From: Planotetraspora phitsanulokensis
Lineage (GTDB): Bacteria > Actinomycetota > Actinomycetes > Streptosporangiales > Streptosporangiaceae
NCBI RefSeq assembly: GCF_016863295.1
Contig: NZ_BOOP01000020.1
Coordinates: forward strand, 62,001 to 126,000
DNA: 64,000 nucleotides
Direction of reading: 5' to 3'
Below, piece after piece: positions 8,766 to 17,996 of this stretch. The notes beneath the pieces were generated by a model, which saw nothing but the letters and a program-made list of their open reading frames with translations, ran no database searches and had not been told where the DNA came from. The translations under genes and the position numbers were made by a program. Numbering within the stretch: the stretch's first letter is position 1; every line of letters begins with the position of its first letter.

Positions 8766-10490
8766 TCAGTCGAGGTAGTCCCGCAGAACCTGGGAGCGGG
8801 ACGGGTGCCGGAGCTTCGACATGGTCTTCGACTCGATCTGGCGGATGCGCTCCCGGGTCACGCCGTAGACCTTGCCGATCTCGTCGAGAGTCTTCGGCTG
8901 GCCGTCGGTGAGACCGAACCTCATCGAGACGACGCCCGCCTCCCGCTCGGACAGCGTGTCCAGAACGGAGTGCAGCTGCTCCTGCAGCAGCGTGAAGCTG
9001 ACGGCGTCGGCCGGGACGATGGCCTCGGAGTCCTCGATCAGGTCGCCGAACTCGCTGTCACCCTCCTCACCGAGGGGAGTGTGCAGAGAGATCGGCTCGC
9101 GGCCGTACTTCTGGACCTCGATGACCTTCTCCGGGGTCATGTCCAGCTCGCGGGCCAGCTCCTCCGGCGTGGGCTCCCGGCCGAGGTCCTGCAGCATCTG
9201 CCGCTGAACCCGGGCCAGCTTGTTGATCACTTCGACCATGTGGACCGGGATGCGGATGGTCCGCGCCTGGTCGGCCATGGCCCGGGTGATCGCCTGCCGG
9301 ATCCACCACGTGGCGTACGTCGAGAACTTGTAGCCCTTGGTGTAGTCGAACTTCTCGACCGCGCGGATCAGACCCAGGTTGCCCTCCTGGATCAGGTCCA
9401 GGAAGAGCATGCCGCGCCCGGTGTAGCGCTTGGCGAGCGAGACAACCAGTCGGAGGTTGGCCTCGAGCAGGTGGTTCTTGGCCCGGCGGCCGTCCTCGGC
9501 GATCCACTCCAGCTCGGCCCGGACGTCGACGGGCAACTGCTCGCCGTCGCCGGACAGCTGCTCCTCGGCGAACAGGCCGGCCTCGATCCGCTTGGCGAGC
9601 TCGACCTCCTGCTCGGCGTTGAGGAGCGGGACCTTGCCGATCTGCTTGAGGTAGTCCTTGACCGGGTCCGCGGTGGCTCCCGCGGCCGCGACCTGGGCGA
9701 CCGGCGCGTCGTCGTCGTCATCGGTGAGGATCAGGACCTCATCGTCGGATTGGACGACGGCCTCGGCCTTCGGCTCGTCACCCTCGGCCTCGGCGTCGGG
9801 CTCGCCCTCCGCGTCGGACTCGGACTCGGACTCGGACTCGGCGTCGCCCTCGGCCTCGATCTCGACGTCCTCGGCCTCCAGGTCGAAGTCCTCGATCTCG
9901 ACGTCGCCCTCGAGTTCGAGATCTTCCTCGTCCTCGGCCGCGTCGGCGGACTTGGCCTTGGTGTCGGCCTTGGCCGCCTTGGACTCGGGGCCGTTGGCGG
10001 GTGCGCCCGGCTTGTCCTTGGCGGCGGGCTTGGCCGCGGGCGCGGCCTTCTTGGCGGCGGCCTCCGCGGGCGCCTTCGCCGGAGCGGCCTTGGCGGCTCC
10101 CGGCTTCGCCGGCGCCTTCTTCGCCGCGGGCTTGGCCGCGGGCGCGGAGTCGGTCACCACGGCGGTGACGGTCTCCGGCTGCGACTCCTTGGCCGCGGCC
10201 GACTTGGTCGTCTTCTTGACGGGCGCGGTGGTGCGACGCTTGGATTGACCTCGGGACCGCTTCGGAGCTGCGGCGGAGTCAGCAGCGGTGACCACGACGG
10301 TCACACCCTCTTTGCTGAGGCTGCGCAGGAATCCAGCGGCGTGCGACAGCGGGATGTCCGCTTCCTCGAAGGCCTTGCGGACATCCTCGGACTCGAGGAA
10401 ACCCTGCGAGCGCCCACGCTCGAGGAGCTGCTGAATCACTGGCTCGTTCAGCTCCGACGGCTTCGAGCGAGTCGAACTTGCAGGCGACAC
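8766..10490 (-). CDS. sigA: principal RNA polymerase sigma factor (SigA/HrdB type)
   Basis: 574 residues from the GTG before [14 protein letters not shown]; the frame runs upstream, but GAGAGG lies five bases before this GTG. Residues 1-66 match region 1.1 of HrdB-type factors. Residues about 72-183 are a Lys/Ala/Pro linker and about 184-262 a highly acidic stretch. Region 1.2 starts near residue 275 ([20 protein letters not shown]). Region 2 contains [18 protein letters not shown] and [16 protein letters not shown], and region 4 ends with [20 protein letters not shown]. These are the primary sigma signatures, so this is the essential housekeeping factor. The upstream 217-base gap must hold its promoter. 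Confidence 0.97.
   Translation of the reverse strand: MSPASSTRSKPSELNEPVIQQLLERGRSQGFLESEDVRKAFEEADIPLSHAAGFLRSLSKEGVTVVVTAADSAAAPKRSRGQSKRRTTAPVKKTTKSAAAKESQPETVTAVVTDSAPAAKPAAKKAPAKPGAAKAAPAKAPAEAAAKKAAPAAKPAAKDKPGAPANGPESKAAKADTKAKSADAAEDEEDLELEGDVEIEDFDLEAEDVEIEAEGDAESESESESDAEGEPDAEAEGDEPKAEAVVQSDDEVLILTDDDDDAPVAQVAAAGATADPVKDYLKQIGKVPLLNAEQEVELAKRIEAGLFAEEQLSGDGEQLPVDVRAELEWIAEDGRRAKNHLLEANLRLVVSLAKRYTGRGMLFLDLIQEGNLGLIRAVEKFDYTKGYKFSTYATWWIRQAITRAMADQARTIRIPVHMVEVINKLARVQRQMLQDLGREPTPEELARELDMTPEKVIEVQKYGREPISLHTPLGEEGDSEFGDLIEDSEAIVPADAVSFTLLQEQLHSVLDTLSEREAGVVSMRFGLTDGQPKTLDEIGKVYGVTRERIRQIESKTMSKLRHPSRSQVLRDYLD
9814..9837. repeat. TCGGAC hexamer x4 inside sigA
   Basis: Four perfect tandem TCGGAC units encode alternating Ser/Glu in the acidic linker (the SESESESES stretch). 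The unit is in frame, so gain or loss of copies would change only linker length. Confidence 0.8.
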
Positions 10491-10695
10491 GAACACCTCT
10501 CGAACGAACGCATGACGGGAATGGACCCAGTGCTTCTTCTTTTCCGGTGGTGAGGCCGCGCGGACCGCGACATGCCATTGTGGCACGCCACGGCACGTAA
10601 TACGGCCGCGTACCGCCGGTTGCCTCTCCACCCTAGGCGGACCGAGAGACTAGTGCGTACGGAAGCCGGTCACTGATACCCGAAAGCAACCGTTA

Positions 10696-10714
10696 TGACT
10701 GATTCATTCAGTCA
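10696..10714. terminator. short hairpin overlapping the phosphatase stop codon
   Basis: TGACTGA and TCAGTCA form a 7-bp stem with a TTCAT loop. It overlaps the stop of the PP2C-type phosphatase gene and precedes the sigA promoter region. It is AT-rich and weak for an actinomycete terminator. Confidence 0.35.
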
Positions 10715-12798
10715 CTCTTCGTGGCGGACGGCACATGAACTGCGAGTACCGTAACGTCGTCATCTTGCTCGTACCCGGACAACATTCGATCCACCAGGAA
10801 ATCCAGCAACATATGAGGGCTGCTCACGACCTCTGGGGGCGCCTCGGCCACAACGGACGAAAGCTCGCGAAGCCCCGCATCCAGCCCTCGCTTGCGGTTC
10901 TCGACGAGGCCGTCGGAGTAGAGGACGGCGGTGTGCCCGGGCGGCACGCAGAACCGGAACTGCCTCCGGCTGGTGGCCCAGCCGAGCGGAGTCCCGGGCT
11001 CGGTCTCGTGGAGCAGTGCCGTCCCCTGGGGCGAGACCAGCAGGGGCGGCGGGTGGCCGGCCAGCGCCAGCGTGCCCTCTCCCGTGCCCGGCTCGACGAC
11101 CATGTAGGCCAGCGTGGTGACCTGCTCCTCCTCCTCGGTGGCCTCGAACACCCGGTCGAGACCGGTGAGGACGGCGGCGGGCGGCGGGTTGGTCAGCGCG
11201 AGGGCCCGCATCGCGTTGCGGATGCGGCCCATTCCGGCGGCGGCCTTGACGCCCTTGCCCATGACGTCGCCGACGACGGCCGCGACACGCCCGTCCTGCA
11301 GGACGAACGCGTCGTACCAGTCGCCGCCGACCTGGACGTGGCGCGAGCCCGACCGGAACCGCTGAGCCAGCTCCAGGCCCCGGACCACGGGCAGCCGGTC
11401 GGGCAGGAGGCTCCGCTGGAGCGTCTCGGCCGTCCGGTGCTCGCGCTCGAACAACGTCGCCCGCTCGACGGCGAGCGCGCACTGGCCCGCGAGGGCCTCC
11501 AGGAAGACGCCGTCCTCCTGCGAGATCTTCTGCGGGCGGGTGAAGGAGAACCGCAGCGCGCCGAGGGCGCGGCCGGCGGCCAGCAGCGGGAGGCCGACCC
11601 AGGCGCGCTCGTCGGTGTGCTTGAGGAAGCCCAGGATCTGCTCCTCCTCCGCGCCGGCGTCCACCAGCTTGGTCCGGAGGCTGTCCGGCGACTCGGCGAA
11701 GACCGGGCGGCGGCTGTTGACCGCGATGGTCATCACGCTGGACTGGGACAACAGGATGTCGTCCCCCGGCGCGCCGGGCGCGTCGGGGATGCCGCCACTG
11801 TTGATCACCTTGAGCGTGGCCCGATCGGGGTCGAGCAGGGCGACCGCCGAGTGGTCGGCGGCCAGGGCCGTACGGCCGACGTCGATGATGACCTGCACCA
11901 CCTGCTCGACGGTGAGGGCCTCGGCCAGCAGCGCCGTGGCGCCCTGAAGCCGGGCCGTGCGCAGAGCCGCGGCGCCGAGCTGGTCGGTCAGGCGGCCCCG
12001 CATCTCCTCCGCCTCGCGCTGCGGCGTGACGTCGGAGTTCGCGCCGACCCACTCGACCACCCGGCCGTGCCGGACGATCGGCACGGCGCGGACCTCGAAG
12101 TGCCGGTAGCCGCTGGCCCGGGTGCGGACCCGGTAGCTCCACTCGAACATCGTCCGGCCGCGCAGGGCCTCGCGCCACGCCTCCTCGGCGCCGGGGCGGT
12201 CGTCGGGGTGGACGGCCTCGAGCCAGCCGTGGGCGAGGTACTCCTCCAGGCCCTGGCCGGTGATGGCCCGCCACTGCGGCGCGTCCTCGACGACGCTGCC
12301 GCTCGGGGCGGTGATCCACACGAGCTGCTGCTGCGACTCGACGAGCGACCGGTACCGCTCCTCGCTGCGCCGCAGGTCCTCCTCGGTCATCTGCCGCTCG
12401 GTGAGGTCGATGCCGAACAGGGCGACGCCCACGACGCCCTCGTCACCGTGCATCGGGAAGAACGACACCGCCCAGTGGCGGCTGTCGCCGTTCTCCGCCC
12501 TGGTCCTGATCCGCTGGTCGGTGACCGGCAGCCCCTCCTCACCGATCCGCCGCAGGGCAGAGTCGATGAGCGCCGTGAGATCGGCGGCGAGAAGTTCCGC
12601 GGGGCGGCGGTCGAGATGCCGCTCGACTGGAAGTCCGGTCAGTTCGGTAAATGTGGAATTAACTCGGACAAATCGACCAGAAGGGTCGAAAAAGGCAAAG
12701 GCAAACGGAGCCTCCGACATCAGACCTCTGAAGAGGTCGGAGTCTGAGATGTCCAAACCGGACTCCCGGGGCCGGGGCACGGAGGTTTCGGCGCTCAT
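10708..12798 (-). CDS. PAS-PAS-GAF-PP2C (SpoIIE-type) protein phosphatase
   Basis: 696 residues from the ATG of MSAETSVPRPRESG, which has GGAGGT seven bases upstream; an earlier in-frame start lacks one. Order: PAS (about 25-135, FFDPSGRFVRVNSTFTELTG), second PAS with PAC (about 145-265, HFEVRAVPIVRHGRVVEWVG), GAF (about 290-450), linker LQRSLLPDRLP, then the SpoIIE/RsbU-like PP2C domain with GGDWYDAF, VGDVMGKG and LYSDGLVE. Such proteins sense signals through PAS/GAF and dephosphorylate anti-anti-sigma factors in partner-switching control of alternative sigma factors. No anti-sigma or anti-anti-sigma gene is adjacent, so the target is unlinked. No membrane segment is seen. Confidence 0.92.
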   Translation of the reverse strand: MSAETSVPRPRESGLDISDSDLFRGLMSEAPFAFAFFDPSGRFVRVNSTFTELTGLPVERHLDRRPAELLAADLTALIDSALRRIGEEGLPVTDQRIRTRAENGDSRHWAVSFFPMHGDEGVVGVALFGIDLTERQMTEEDLRRSEERYRSLVESQQQLVWITAPSGSVVEDAPQWRAITGQGLEEYLAHGWLEAVHPDDRPGAEEAWREALRGRTMFEWSYRVRTRASGYRHFEVRAVPIVRHGRVVEWVGANSDVTPQREAEEMRGRLTDQLGAAALRTARLQGATALLAEALTVEQVVQVIIDVGRTALAADHSAVALLDPDRATLKVINSGGIPDAPGAPGDDILLSQSSVMTIAVNSRRPVFAESPDSLRTKLVDAGAEEEQILGFLKHTDERAWVGLPLLAAGRALGALRFSFTRPQKISQEDGVFLEALAGQCALAVERATLFEREHRTAETLQRSLLPDRLPVVRGLELAQRFRSGSRHVQVGGDWYDAFVLQDGRVAAVVGDVMGKGVKAAAGMGRIRNAMRALALTNPPPAAVLTGLDRVFEATEEEEQVTTLAYMVVEPGTGEGTLALAGHPPPLLVSPQGTALLHETEPGTPLGWATSRRQFRFCVPPGHTAVLYSDGLVENRKRGLDAGLRELSSVVAEAPPEVVSSPHMLLDFLVDRMLSGYEQDDDVTVLAVHVPSATKSD

Positions 12799-12976
12799 GG
12801 TCGGCACCTCCGTCGCGTGCCAGGCTCTCCCACGAGGCACATCTCCATAACTGTGATTGGTAGCGCAGATCTGCCCTACATCATCGGCGATGGGCATGTG
12901 CGGACGGAAGCCCCGCCCGCCATACGGTCAACGCATCCTGTCAAAAGACCGGCGCCCCGCGCAGGAAGATCCGGGC

Positions 12977-13543
12977 TTACTTCTTGGCCGCCCGCTTGGC
13001 TTCCTGCTTGGTCGCACGGACCAGCTCCAGACTGCCGGCGTCGACGACGTCGGCCACCGACCGGTGCACGCCCTCCTCGCCGTACGGCCCTGCCGCCTCA
13101 CGCCACCCCTGCGGCCGGACACCGAGTTGTTTGCCCAGCAGTGCCACGAAGATCTGTGCCTTCTGCCGCCCGAATCCGGGCAGCGCCATCAACCGGCGCA
13201 GCAGTTCGGCACCGTCGCCGACATCTTCCCACACCCCGTCGGCCGAGCCGTCGTAATGCTCGACCAGGTAGACCGCGAGCTGCTGGATCCGGCCCGCCAT
13301 CGACTTCGGATAGCGATGAACCGCGGGCTTGGCCGCCAGCAGATCCGCGAACTGCGCAGGATCATAGGAGGCGATCTCCCGCGCGGCCAAGTCATGGCCC
13401 ATCCGATCGGCGATGGCCCGGGGTCCCGAGAACGCCCATTCCATCGGAATCTGCTGGTCGAGCAGCATGCCGATCAGAAGGGCGAGAGAGTTGCGGCCGA
13501 GCAACTCGTCGGCCTCAGGTTGTTGTGCGAGCTGGATCCGCAT
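12977..13543 (-). CDS. HhH-GPD-type base excision repair family protein
   Basis: 188 residues from the ATG of MRIQLAQQPEADELL; upstream in-frame sequence is not conserved in character. LLGRNSLALLIGMLLDQQIPMEWAF and LMALPGFGRQKAQIFVALLGKQ are the helix-hairpin-helix and Gly-rich elements of the actinobacterial HhH-GPD family (TIGR03252-like). The C-terminus is basic (KQEAKRAAKK), consistent with DNA contact. The protein is smaller than AlkA or Nth and has no Fe-S cysteine motif, and its substrate base is unknown. It is divergent from the 81-residue gene to its right. Confidence 0.85.
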   Translation of the reverse strand: MRIQLAQQPEADELLGRNSLALLIGMLLDQQIPMEWAFSGPRAIADRMGHDLAAREIASYDPAQFADLLAAKPAVHRYPKSMAGRIQQLAVYLVEHYDGSADGVWEDVGDGAELLRRLMALPGFGRQKAQIFVALLGKQLGVRPQGWREAAGPYGEEGVHRSVADVVDAGSLELVRATKQEAKRAAKK

Positions 13544-13643
13544 GCGACCAGCTTGGCATGCGACGTCATCAAAGGGTTGACAGTCGCCCGGAAAGAGGTG
13601 GAATAAGGGGCGGCAGGACCCCATTGAGCGAGGATTGCAGCCT

Positions 13644-13889
13644 ATGCCCGCACTCGCAATGCAGGTCAGTGGCGGCCCGTCCGCGGACGCCGATCTCCGC
13701 GGACATGTGATCGCCCGGCTGGCCGCCGAATTCCTGAGCATCCCCGTGAGCTCCATCAACCGGTGCGTCACGGACGTGTCCGCGTGCGCCGGCCACCTGG
13801 GGCTCGAGGTGACTCCCGAGATCGTCGAGCGGGTCGCCCGCGAGCACCTGCTCGGAAGGGTCAACTCCGCGCCGCCCTCGCGCACATAA
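13644..13889 (+). CDS. small conserved helical protein, unknown function
   Basis: 81 residues; the ATG is the best start, with GAGG about 10 bases upstream. The visible pattern is LRGHVIARLAAEFLSIPVSSINRCVTDV, then ACAGHLGLEVTPEIVERVAREHLLG, which predicts three helices. It resembles small actinobacterial proteins annotated with a three-helix-bundle dimerisation domain, but I cannot assign it firmly. The following gene begins 86 bases downstream on the same strand. Confidence 0.6.
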   Translation: MPALAMQVSGGPSADADLRGHVIARLAAEFLSIPVSSINRCVTDVSACAGHLGLEVTPEIVERVAREHLLGRVNSAPPSRT

Positions 13890-13975
13890 CGGGGACGTCA
13901 CCGGCCCGCGTTCCTGATGCCTTCCGGCCCGGGAATGCGAGAAGGTGGGAGCGTGAGCGAGCGGAGCGAGTTCTC

Positions 13976-15538
13976 GTGAGTCGTCGGCACCGGCGAGATC
14001 CCAGGGAGACCCGGCCGCCGGACGACGTTTTCGCGGAGATGTTGCTGGCGGCCAGGGAGCTGCTGGCCGTACGCAGCCCGCTCGACGCCGAGCTCATGGT
14101 GTCCGACATGCTCGGCGCCTGGTGGGGACGGCGGCTGCGCGGCGGCGACGTCGAGCAGATACTCGGCGAGGGCCTCGTCGACTACGCGGCCAAGGCCGGC
14201 ACCCCCGCGGCGCTGACGCTGCTCGTCTCCGTCGCCTATCTCGGCCCCGCCCGGCAGGCCGCCAAGGCCGAGGGCGCGGCGCTCGCGCTGATGGAGTCCG
14301 ACGTGGCCAGGCCGCAGTGGGCCGACCGCGTCGGCGCGGTGAAGCCCGCCGGCTGCTACGTCTCCCGGGACGTCTACGGCGACCAGGACACCGTCGTGTG
14401 CACCTTCGCCTACAACGGGCAGGACACGCACGCCCTGGTCCTGGTGGTCGACTACAACATGGGCGGCATGGCGCGGGACGCCTGGGTCTCGTCGCAGGTC
14501 GACAAGCTGCTCGAGCAGGCCAGGCAGGAGGCCTCGGGCAACGCCCTGCTCCGCTTCGAGGAGATCGAGCCGCAGCAGGCCCGGGCGCTCCTGGACTTCG
14601 CCATGAAGGCGACCGGGGCCGCCCAGGGGCGGAAGGCCCCCCAGCTCGTCAGCGACAGCTACAGCGCCTACCACGCCTTCGCCCGGTCCCGGATCAAGGC
14701 GCTGCCGCCGGGACGGCTGCGGCCGGCGCCGGCGCACACGGAGGCCCCCTACAGCCGAGACCGCCGTGCCATGCTCGCGGCCGAGTTCCTGGCCTCGGAC
14801 GCGGCGGAGAACCTCTCCGACCCCTCGGCGGCCTCGCGGTGCACCGACCACATCATCGACTACGGCTGCGACCAGGACTTCGGCCGGCCGATGCGGGTCA
14901 GCCCGACCAAGTGCGAGACGTTCCTGCTCGACTGGCTGCCACGCAAGGTCCTGCTCTCCCCCGCCGAGCAGGACGCCGTCCCGCACGTGCTGTCGGCCTG
15001 GGTGCGCTTCGCCGGACCGCGCATCGGCCTGCCGGAGGAGGGGATCCGGGCCACCCTGGACGCGGTCTGGGAGGCGACGGCGCGGTTCACCGAGGCCTAC
15101 CGGGACCCGACGTCGTTCGGCCTCGACCCGTCGCTGGTGCGCCGCCTGCTGCCCGACGGCGACCTGTCCGCCCTCGCGCGGCGGGCGTTCGCCTTCCCGC
15201 TGCTCCAGGGCATGCGGGGCTCGACCGACCTGGACCTGCTCAACCCGTCGGACGAAGCGGACCGGCGGATCCTGCTCGAGATCGACCACGCGGACGAGCT
15301 GAGCAGGCACGACCTCGAGGAGCATCTCGCCTGGCACGAGGAGATCGCGGGCCGGCTCTGGGTGGGAGACCCCCCGCAGCTGTGGGAGGCGGCCCAGCGC
15401 CTGATCGATCTCGGCCACGACCGGCACGACGTGCTGCACATCCTCATCGAGATCGCCGAGCGGATCGGCGACCACCCCGACGAGTTGGCCGCGGCCCTGG
15501 ACGACATCGCCGACATCCCGGACGAACCACCGGTCTGA
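13976..15538 (+). CDS. conserved actinobacterial protein of about 520 residues, unknown function
   Basis: The frame is open upstream, but a GTG beginning VSRRHRRDPRETRPPDD follows a GGAGCGAG stretch and gives a plausible N-terminus. I recognise no catalytic motif. Notable stretches are AEFLASDAAENLSD, CTDHIIDYGCDQDFGRP and SPTKCETFLLDWLPRK in the middle, and a C-terminal helix-rich region HDVLHILIEIAERIGDHPDEL. Three cysteines in the middle could matter. It is soluble, with no signal peptide. Similar proteins occur singly in actinomycetes. Start uncertain. Confidence 0.7.
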   Translation: MSRRHRRDPRETRPPDDVFAEMLLAARELLAVRSPLDAELMVSDMLGAWWGRRLRGGDVEQILGEGLVDYAAKAGTPAALTLLVSVAYLGPARQAAKAEGAALALMESDVARPQWADRVGAVKPAGCYVSRDVYGDQDTVVCTFAYNGQDTHALVLVVDYNMGGMARDAWVSSQVDKLLEQARQEASGNALLRFEEIEPQQARALLDFAMKATGAAQGRKAPQLVSDSYSAYHAFARSRIKALPPGRLRPAPAHTEAPYSRDRRAMLAAEFLASDAAENLSDPSAASRCTDHIIDYGCDQDFGRPMRVSPTKCETFLLDWLPRKVLLSPAEQDAVPHVLSAWVRFAGPRIGLPEEGIRATLDAVWEATARFTEAYRDPTSFGLDPSLVRRLLPDGDLSALARRAFAFPLLQGMRGSTDLDLLNPSDEADRRILLEIDHADELSRHDLEEHLAWHEEIAGRLWVGDPPQLWEAAQRLIDLGHDRHDVLHILIEIAERIGDHPDELAAALDDIADIPDEPPV

Positions 15539-15739
15539 CCTCGCGATCGGACCGATCTGCGGCAGGATTGGTGGTGCGAGGGGCGTTGCGGTGCCCGGGC
15601 CGGGGAGCGCCCGCGGCGAGGGTCGAGCCGGCATGCGACGGGGGCTGTGTACATCGCGATTAGTCGCGGTTCGTCGCGCGCCTCCGGCACGACCCACCGC
15701 CTCCAAGGCGCCCTGAGCCCTCCGAGCGGAGCGAGGACC

Positions 15740-16513
15740 ATGAACGCAATGATCGATCTGAACGCGGATCTCGGCGAGGGCTTCGGGGTCTGGAGGCTCG
15801 GCGACGATCTCGCCCTGCTCGATGTCGTGACGAGCGCGAACGTGGCGTGTGGATTCCACGCGGGCGACCCGCTCATCATCAGGAGGACCTGCGCCGCCGC
15901 CGTGGACCGGGGGGTGACCATCGGGGCCCAGGTCTCCTACCGGGACCTCGCCGGCTTCGGCCGCAGGGAGATGGAGGTCGACCCCGAGGAGCTCTGCGCC
16001 GAGGTGCTCTATCAGATCTCGGCCGTCGACGGGATCGCCAGGGCCATGGGCGGCATGGTGTCCTACGTCAAGCCGCACGGAGCCCTCTACAACCGGGCCT
16101 GCAGGGACGTCGAGCAGGCGCAGGCCGTGGCCGCCGCCGTGTCCGACTACATCCCCTCGGCCGGCCGGCCTCTGCCGGTCCTCACGCTGCCCGGCTCGGT
16201 GCTGCACGGGGTCGCCGCCGGGTACGGCGTGCCCACCGTGAGCGAGTCCTTCGCCGACCGGGCCTACACCCCGTCGGGCACGCTCGTGCCGCGGAGCGAG
16301 CCCGGCGCCGTCCTGCACGACCCGGACGAGGTGGCCGCCCGCGCGGTCCGGATGGCCCGTGAGGGGACGGTGACCGCCGTCGACGGCACCGAGGTCCGGA
16401 TCGACGCCCGGTCCGTCTGCGTCCACGGGGACACCCCCGGCGCCGTGGCGCTCGCCGAGGCCGTGCGCAAGGCCCTGACGGGGGCGGGCGTCACGATCGA
16501 GGCCTTCGCGTGA
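15740..16513 (+). CDS. pxpA: 5-oxoprolinase subunit A (LamB/YcsF family)
   Basis: 257 residues from the ATG of MNAMIDLNADLGEGFG. The family signatures DLNADLGEG, VTSANVACGFHAGDP and YVKPHGALYN are all present, and the C-terminal VCVHGDTPGAVALA is typical. With PxpB and PxpC it forms the ATP-dependent enzyme that opens 5-oxoproline to glutamate, a damage-control reaction. The gene overlaps pxpB by four bases. A 201-base gap upstream must hold the operon promoter. Confidence 0.95.
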   Translation: MNAMIDLNADLGEGFGVWRLGDDLALLDVVTSANVACGFHAGDPLIIRRTCAAAVDRGVTIGAQVSYRDLAGFGRREMEVDPEELCAEVLYQISAVDGIARAMGGMVSYVKPHGALYNRACRDVEQAQAVAAAVSDYIPSAGRPLPVLTLPGSVLHGVAAGYGVPTVSESFADRAYTPSGTLVPRSEPGAVLHDPDEVAARAVRMAREGTVTAVDGTEVRIDARSVCVHGDTPGAVALAEAVRKALTGAGVTIEAFA

Positions 16514-17127
16514 CGATCCGGCGGGCGGGCGAGCACGCCCTGCTGGTCGAGACGGGCTCGACGGCCGTCGCGCACCGCCTGGACGCGCTCCTGCGAGCCG
16601 ACCGCCCCGAGCACGTGGAGGACATCGTGCCCGGCCAGGAGACCGTGCTGGTCGTCGCGCCGGACGCCGACCAGGAGCGTCTGGAGTCGCGGCTGGCCGG
16701 CCTGCTCGCATCGGCGGAGGCCGCCGGCTCTCAGGAGGCGGGGACGCCGGTCGGGACCGTCGAGATCCCCGTGGTCTACGACGGCGCCGATCTCGAGTCC
16801 GTGGCCGCGCTGACCGGCCTCGGCGTCGACGAGGTGATCGCGCTGCACGCGGGATCGGAGTTCGTCGTGGGGTGGCTCGGCTTCGCCCCGGGGTTCGCCT
16901 ACCTCCTGGGGCTCGATCCACGGCTGCACGTGCCGCGTCTCGACGCGCCGCGCACGTCGGTCCCGCCTGGTTCGGTGGCGATCGCCGGCCCCTACTCCGC
17001 CGTCTACCCCTCGGCGTCCCCCGGTGGGTGGCGGCTGCTCGGCCGTACGGACCTGCGGGTCTGGGACGTGGCCGCCGATCCCCCGGCGAAGTTGCCGCCG
17101 GGGACGCGGGTCCGGTTCGTTCCATGA
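16510..17127 (+). CDS. pxpB: 5-oxoprolinase subunit B (KipI family)
   Basis: 205 residues, GTG start overlapping the pxpA stop (GTGA). Motifs: VGWLGFAPGFAYLLGLDPRLHVPRL and SVPPGSVAIAGPYSAVYP, diagnostic of the allophanate hydrolase subunit 1 / KipI family. It ends in an ATGA overlap with pxpC, so translation of the three genes is coupled. Confidence 0.95.
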   Translation: MTIRRAGEHALLVETGSTAVAHRLDALLRADRPEHVEDIVPGQETVLVVAPDADQERLESRLAGLLASAEAAGSQEAGTPVGTVEIPVVYDGADLESVAALTGLGVDEVIALHAGSEFVVGWLGFAPGFAYLLGLDPRLHVPRLDAPRTSVPPGSVAIAGPYSAVYPSASPGGWRLLGRTDLRVWDVAADPPAKLPPGTRVRFVP

Positions 17128-17996
17128 TCGAGATCGTGTCGCCGGGGCCGTACGCCACCGTCCAGGACCTCGGCCGGCCCGGATACGCCCATCTCGGCGT
17201 GCCGCGCTCCGGAGCGGCGGACGCCCCCAGCCTGTGCCTGGCCAACCGGCTGGTGGGAAACCCCGAGTCCGCGGCGGGGATCGAGCTGACCTTCGGGGGC
17301 GCGGTGCTGCGCTTCGGGGACAGCGCGTGGATCGCCCTGACCGGGGCTCCCTGCCCGGTGGAGGCGGACAGGCGGCCCGCGGGCATGTGCGCGCCCGTCT
17401 GGGTCCCCCAGGGCGTCACGCTCCGCGTCGGCGCACCACGCGAGGGCCTGCGGACGTACGTCGCCGTGCGGGGCGGGATCGCCGTCGAGCCGGTGCTGGA
17501 CAGCCGGTCGACGGACTCGCTGTCCGGGCTCGGCCCGCCGGCGTTGCGCGCGGGGACGGTCCTTCCCGTCGGCGACGCCGAGCAGCAGACCGCGATCAGG
17601 GTGGACTCCGCCGTCCAGAGCCCGTTCTCCTCGTGCCCTTCAGTACGGCTCGTCCTCGGGCCGAGGGCCGACTGGTTCGCGACGGACGCGGCCGGTGCGC
17701 TGGCTGCAGGCCCGTACGAGGTCGCGACCGAGACCAACCGCGTGGGCGTGAGGCTGCGGGGGACCACCCTGGAGCGGGCCCGCGAAGGCGAGATCCCCAG
17801 CGAAGGGATGCCTCTGGGGGCCGTCCAGGTTCCCCCGGACGGCCGGCCCATCGTGTTCCTCGCCGACCATCCGACGACGGGCGGTTACCCGGTGATCGGC
17901 GTGGTGGCGGCGCGCGACGTCCCCGTGGTCGCGCAGCTGCGCCCCGGCGACCGGCTGTGGTTCCGGCCGGTGCCGGGCCGCGGCGTCAGGACGTGA
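17124..17996 (+). CDS. pxpC: 5-oxoprolinase subunit C (KipA/biotin-dependent carboxyltransferase family)
   Basis: 290 residues from MIEIVSPGPYATVQDLGRPG. The motifs GVPRSGAADAPSLCLANRLVGN and EGMPLGAVQVPPDGRPIVFLADHPTTGGYPVIG are those of the allophanate hydrolase subunit 2 / KipA family. It is the last gene of the pxp operon. Its last 11 bases overlap the end of the convergent binding-protein gene. Confidence 0.95.
   Translation: MIEIVSPGPYATVQDLGRPGYAHLGVPRSGAADAPSLCLANRLVGNPESAAGIELTFGGAVLRFGDSAWIALTGAPCPVEADRRPAGMCAPVWVPQGVTLRVGAPREGLRTYVAVRGGIAVEPVLDSRSTDSLSGLGPPALRAGTVLPVGDAEQQTAIRVDSAVQSPFSSCPSVRLVLGPRADWFATDAAGALAAGPYEVATETNRVGVRLRGTTLERAREGEIPSEGMPLGAVQVPPDGRPIVFLADHPTTGGYPVIGVVAARDVPVVAQLRPGDRLWFRPVPGRGVRT

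Noticed and set aside
8539-8778. Possible small gene of 79 residues between yaaA and sigA
   Set aside because: No ribosome site, Arg/Pro-rich, and it spans the inverted repeat that looks like a terminator.
13976-13976. Earlier start for the 520-residue protein at 13763
   Set aside because: The extra N-terminus overlaps the 81-residue gene in another frame and is Arg/Pro-rich; the GTG at 13976 fits better.
13898-17851. 1317-residue minus-strand open frame across the pxp operon
   Set aside because: Arg/Pro/Gly-rich composition and full overlap with well-supported plus-strand genes; typical high-GC antisense shadow.
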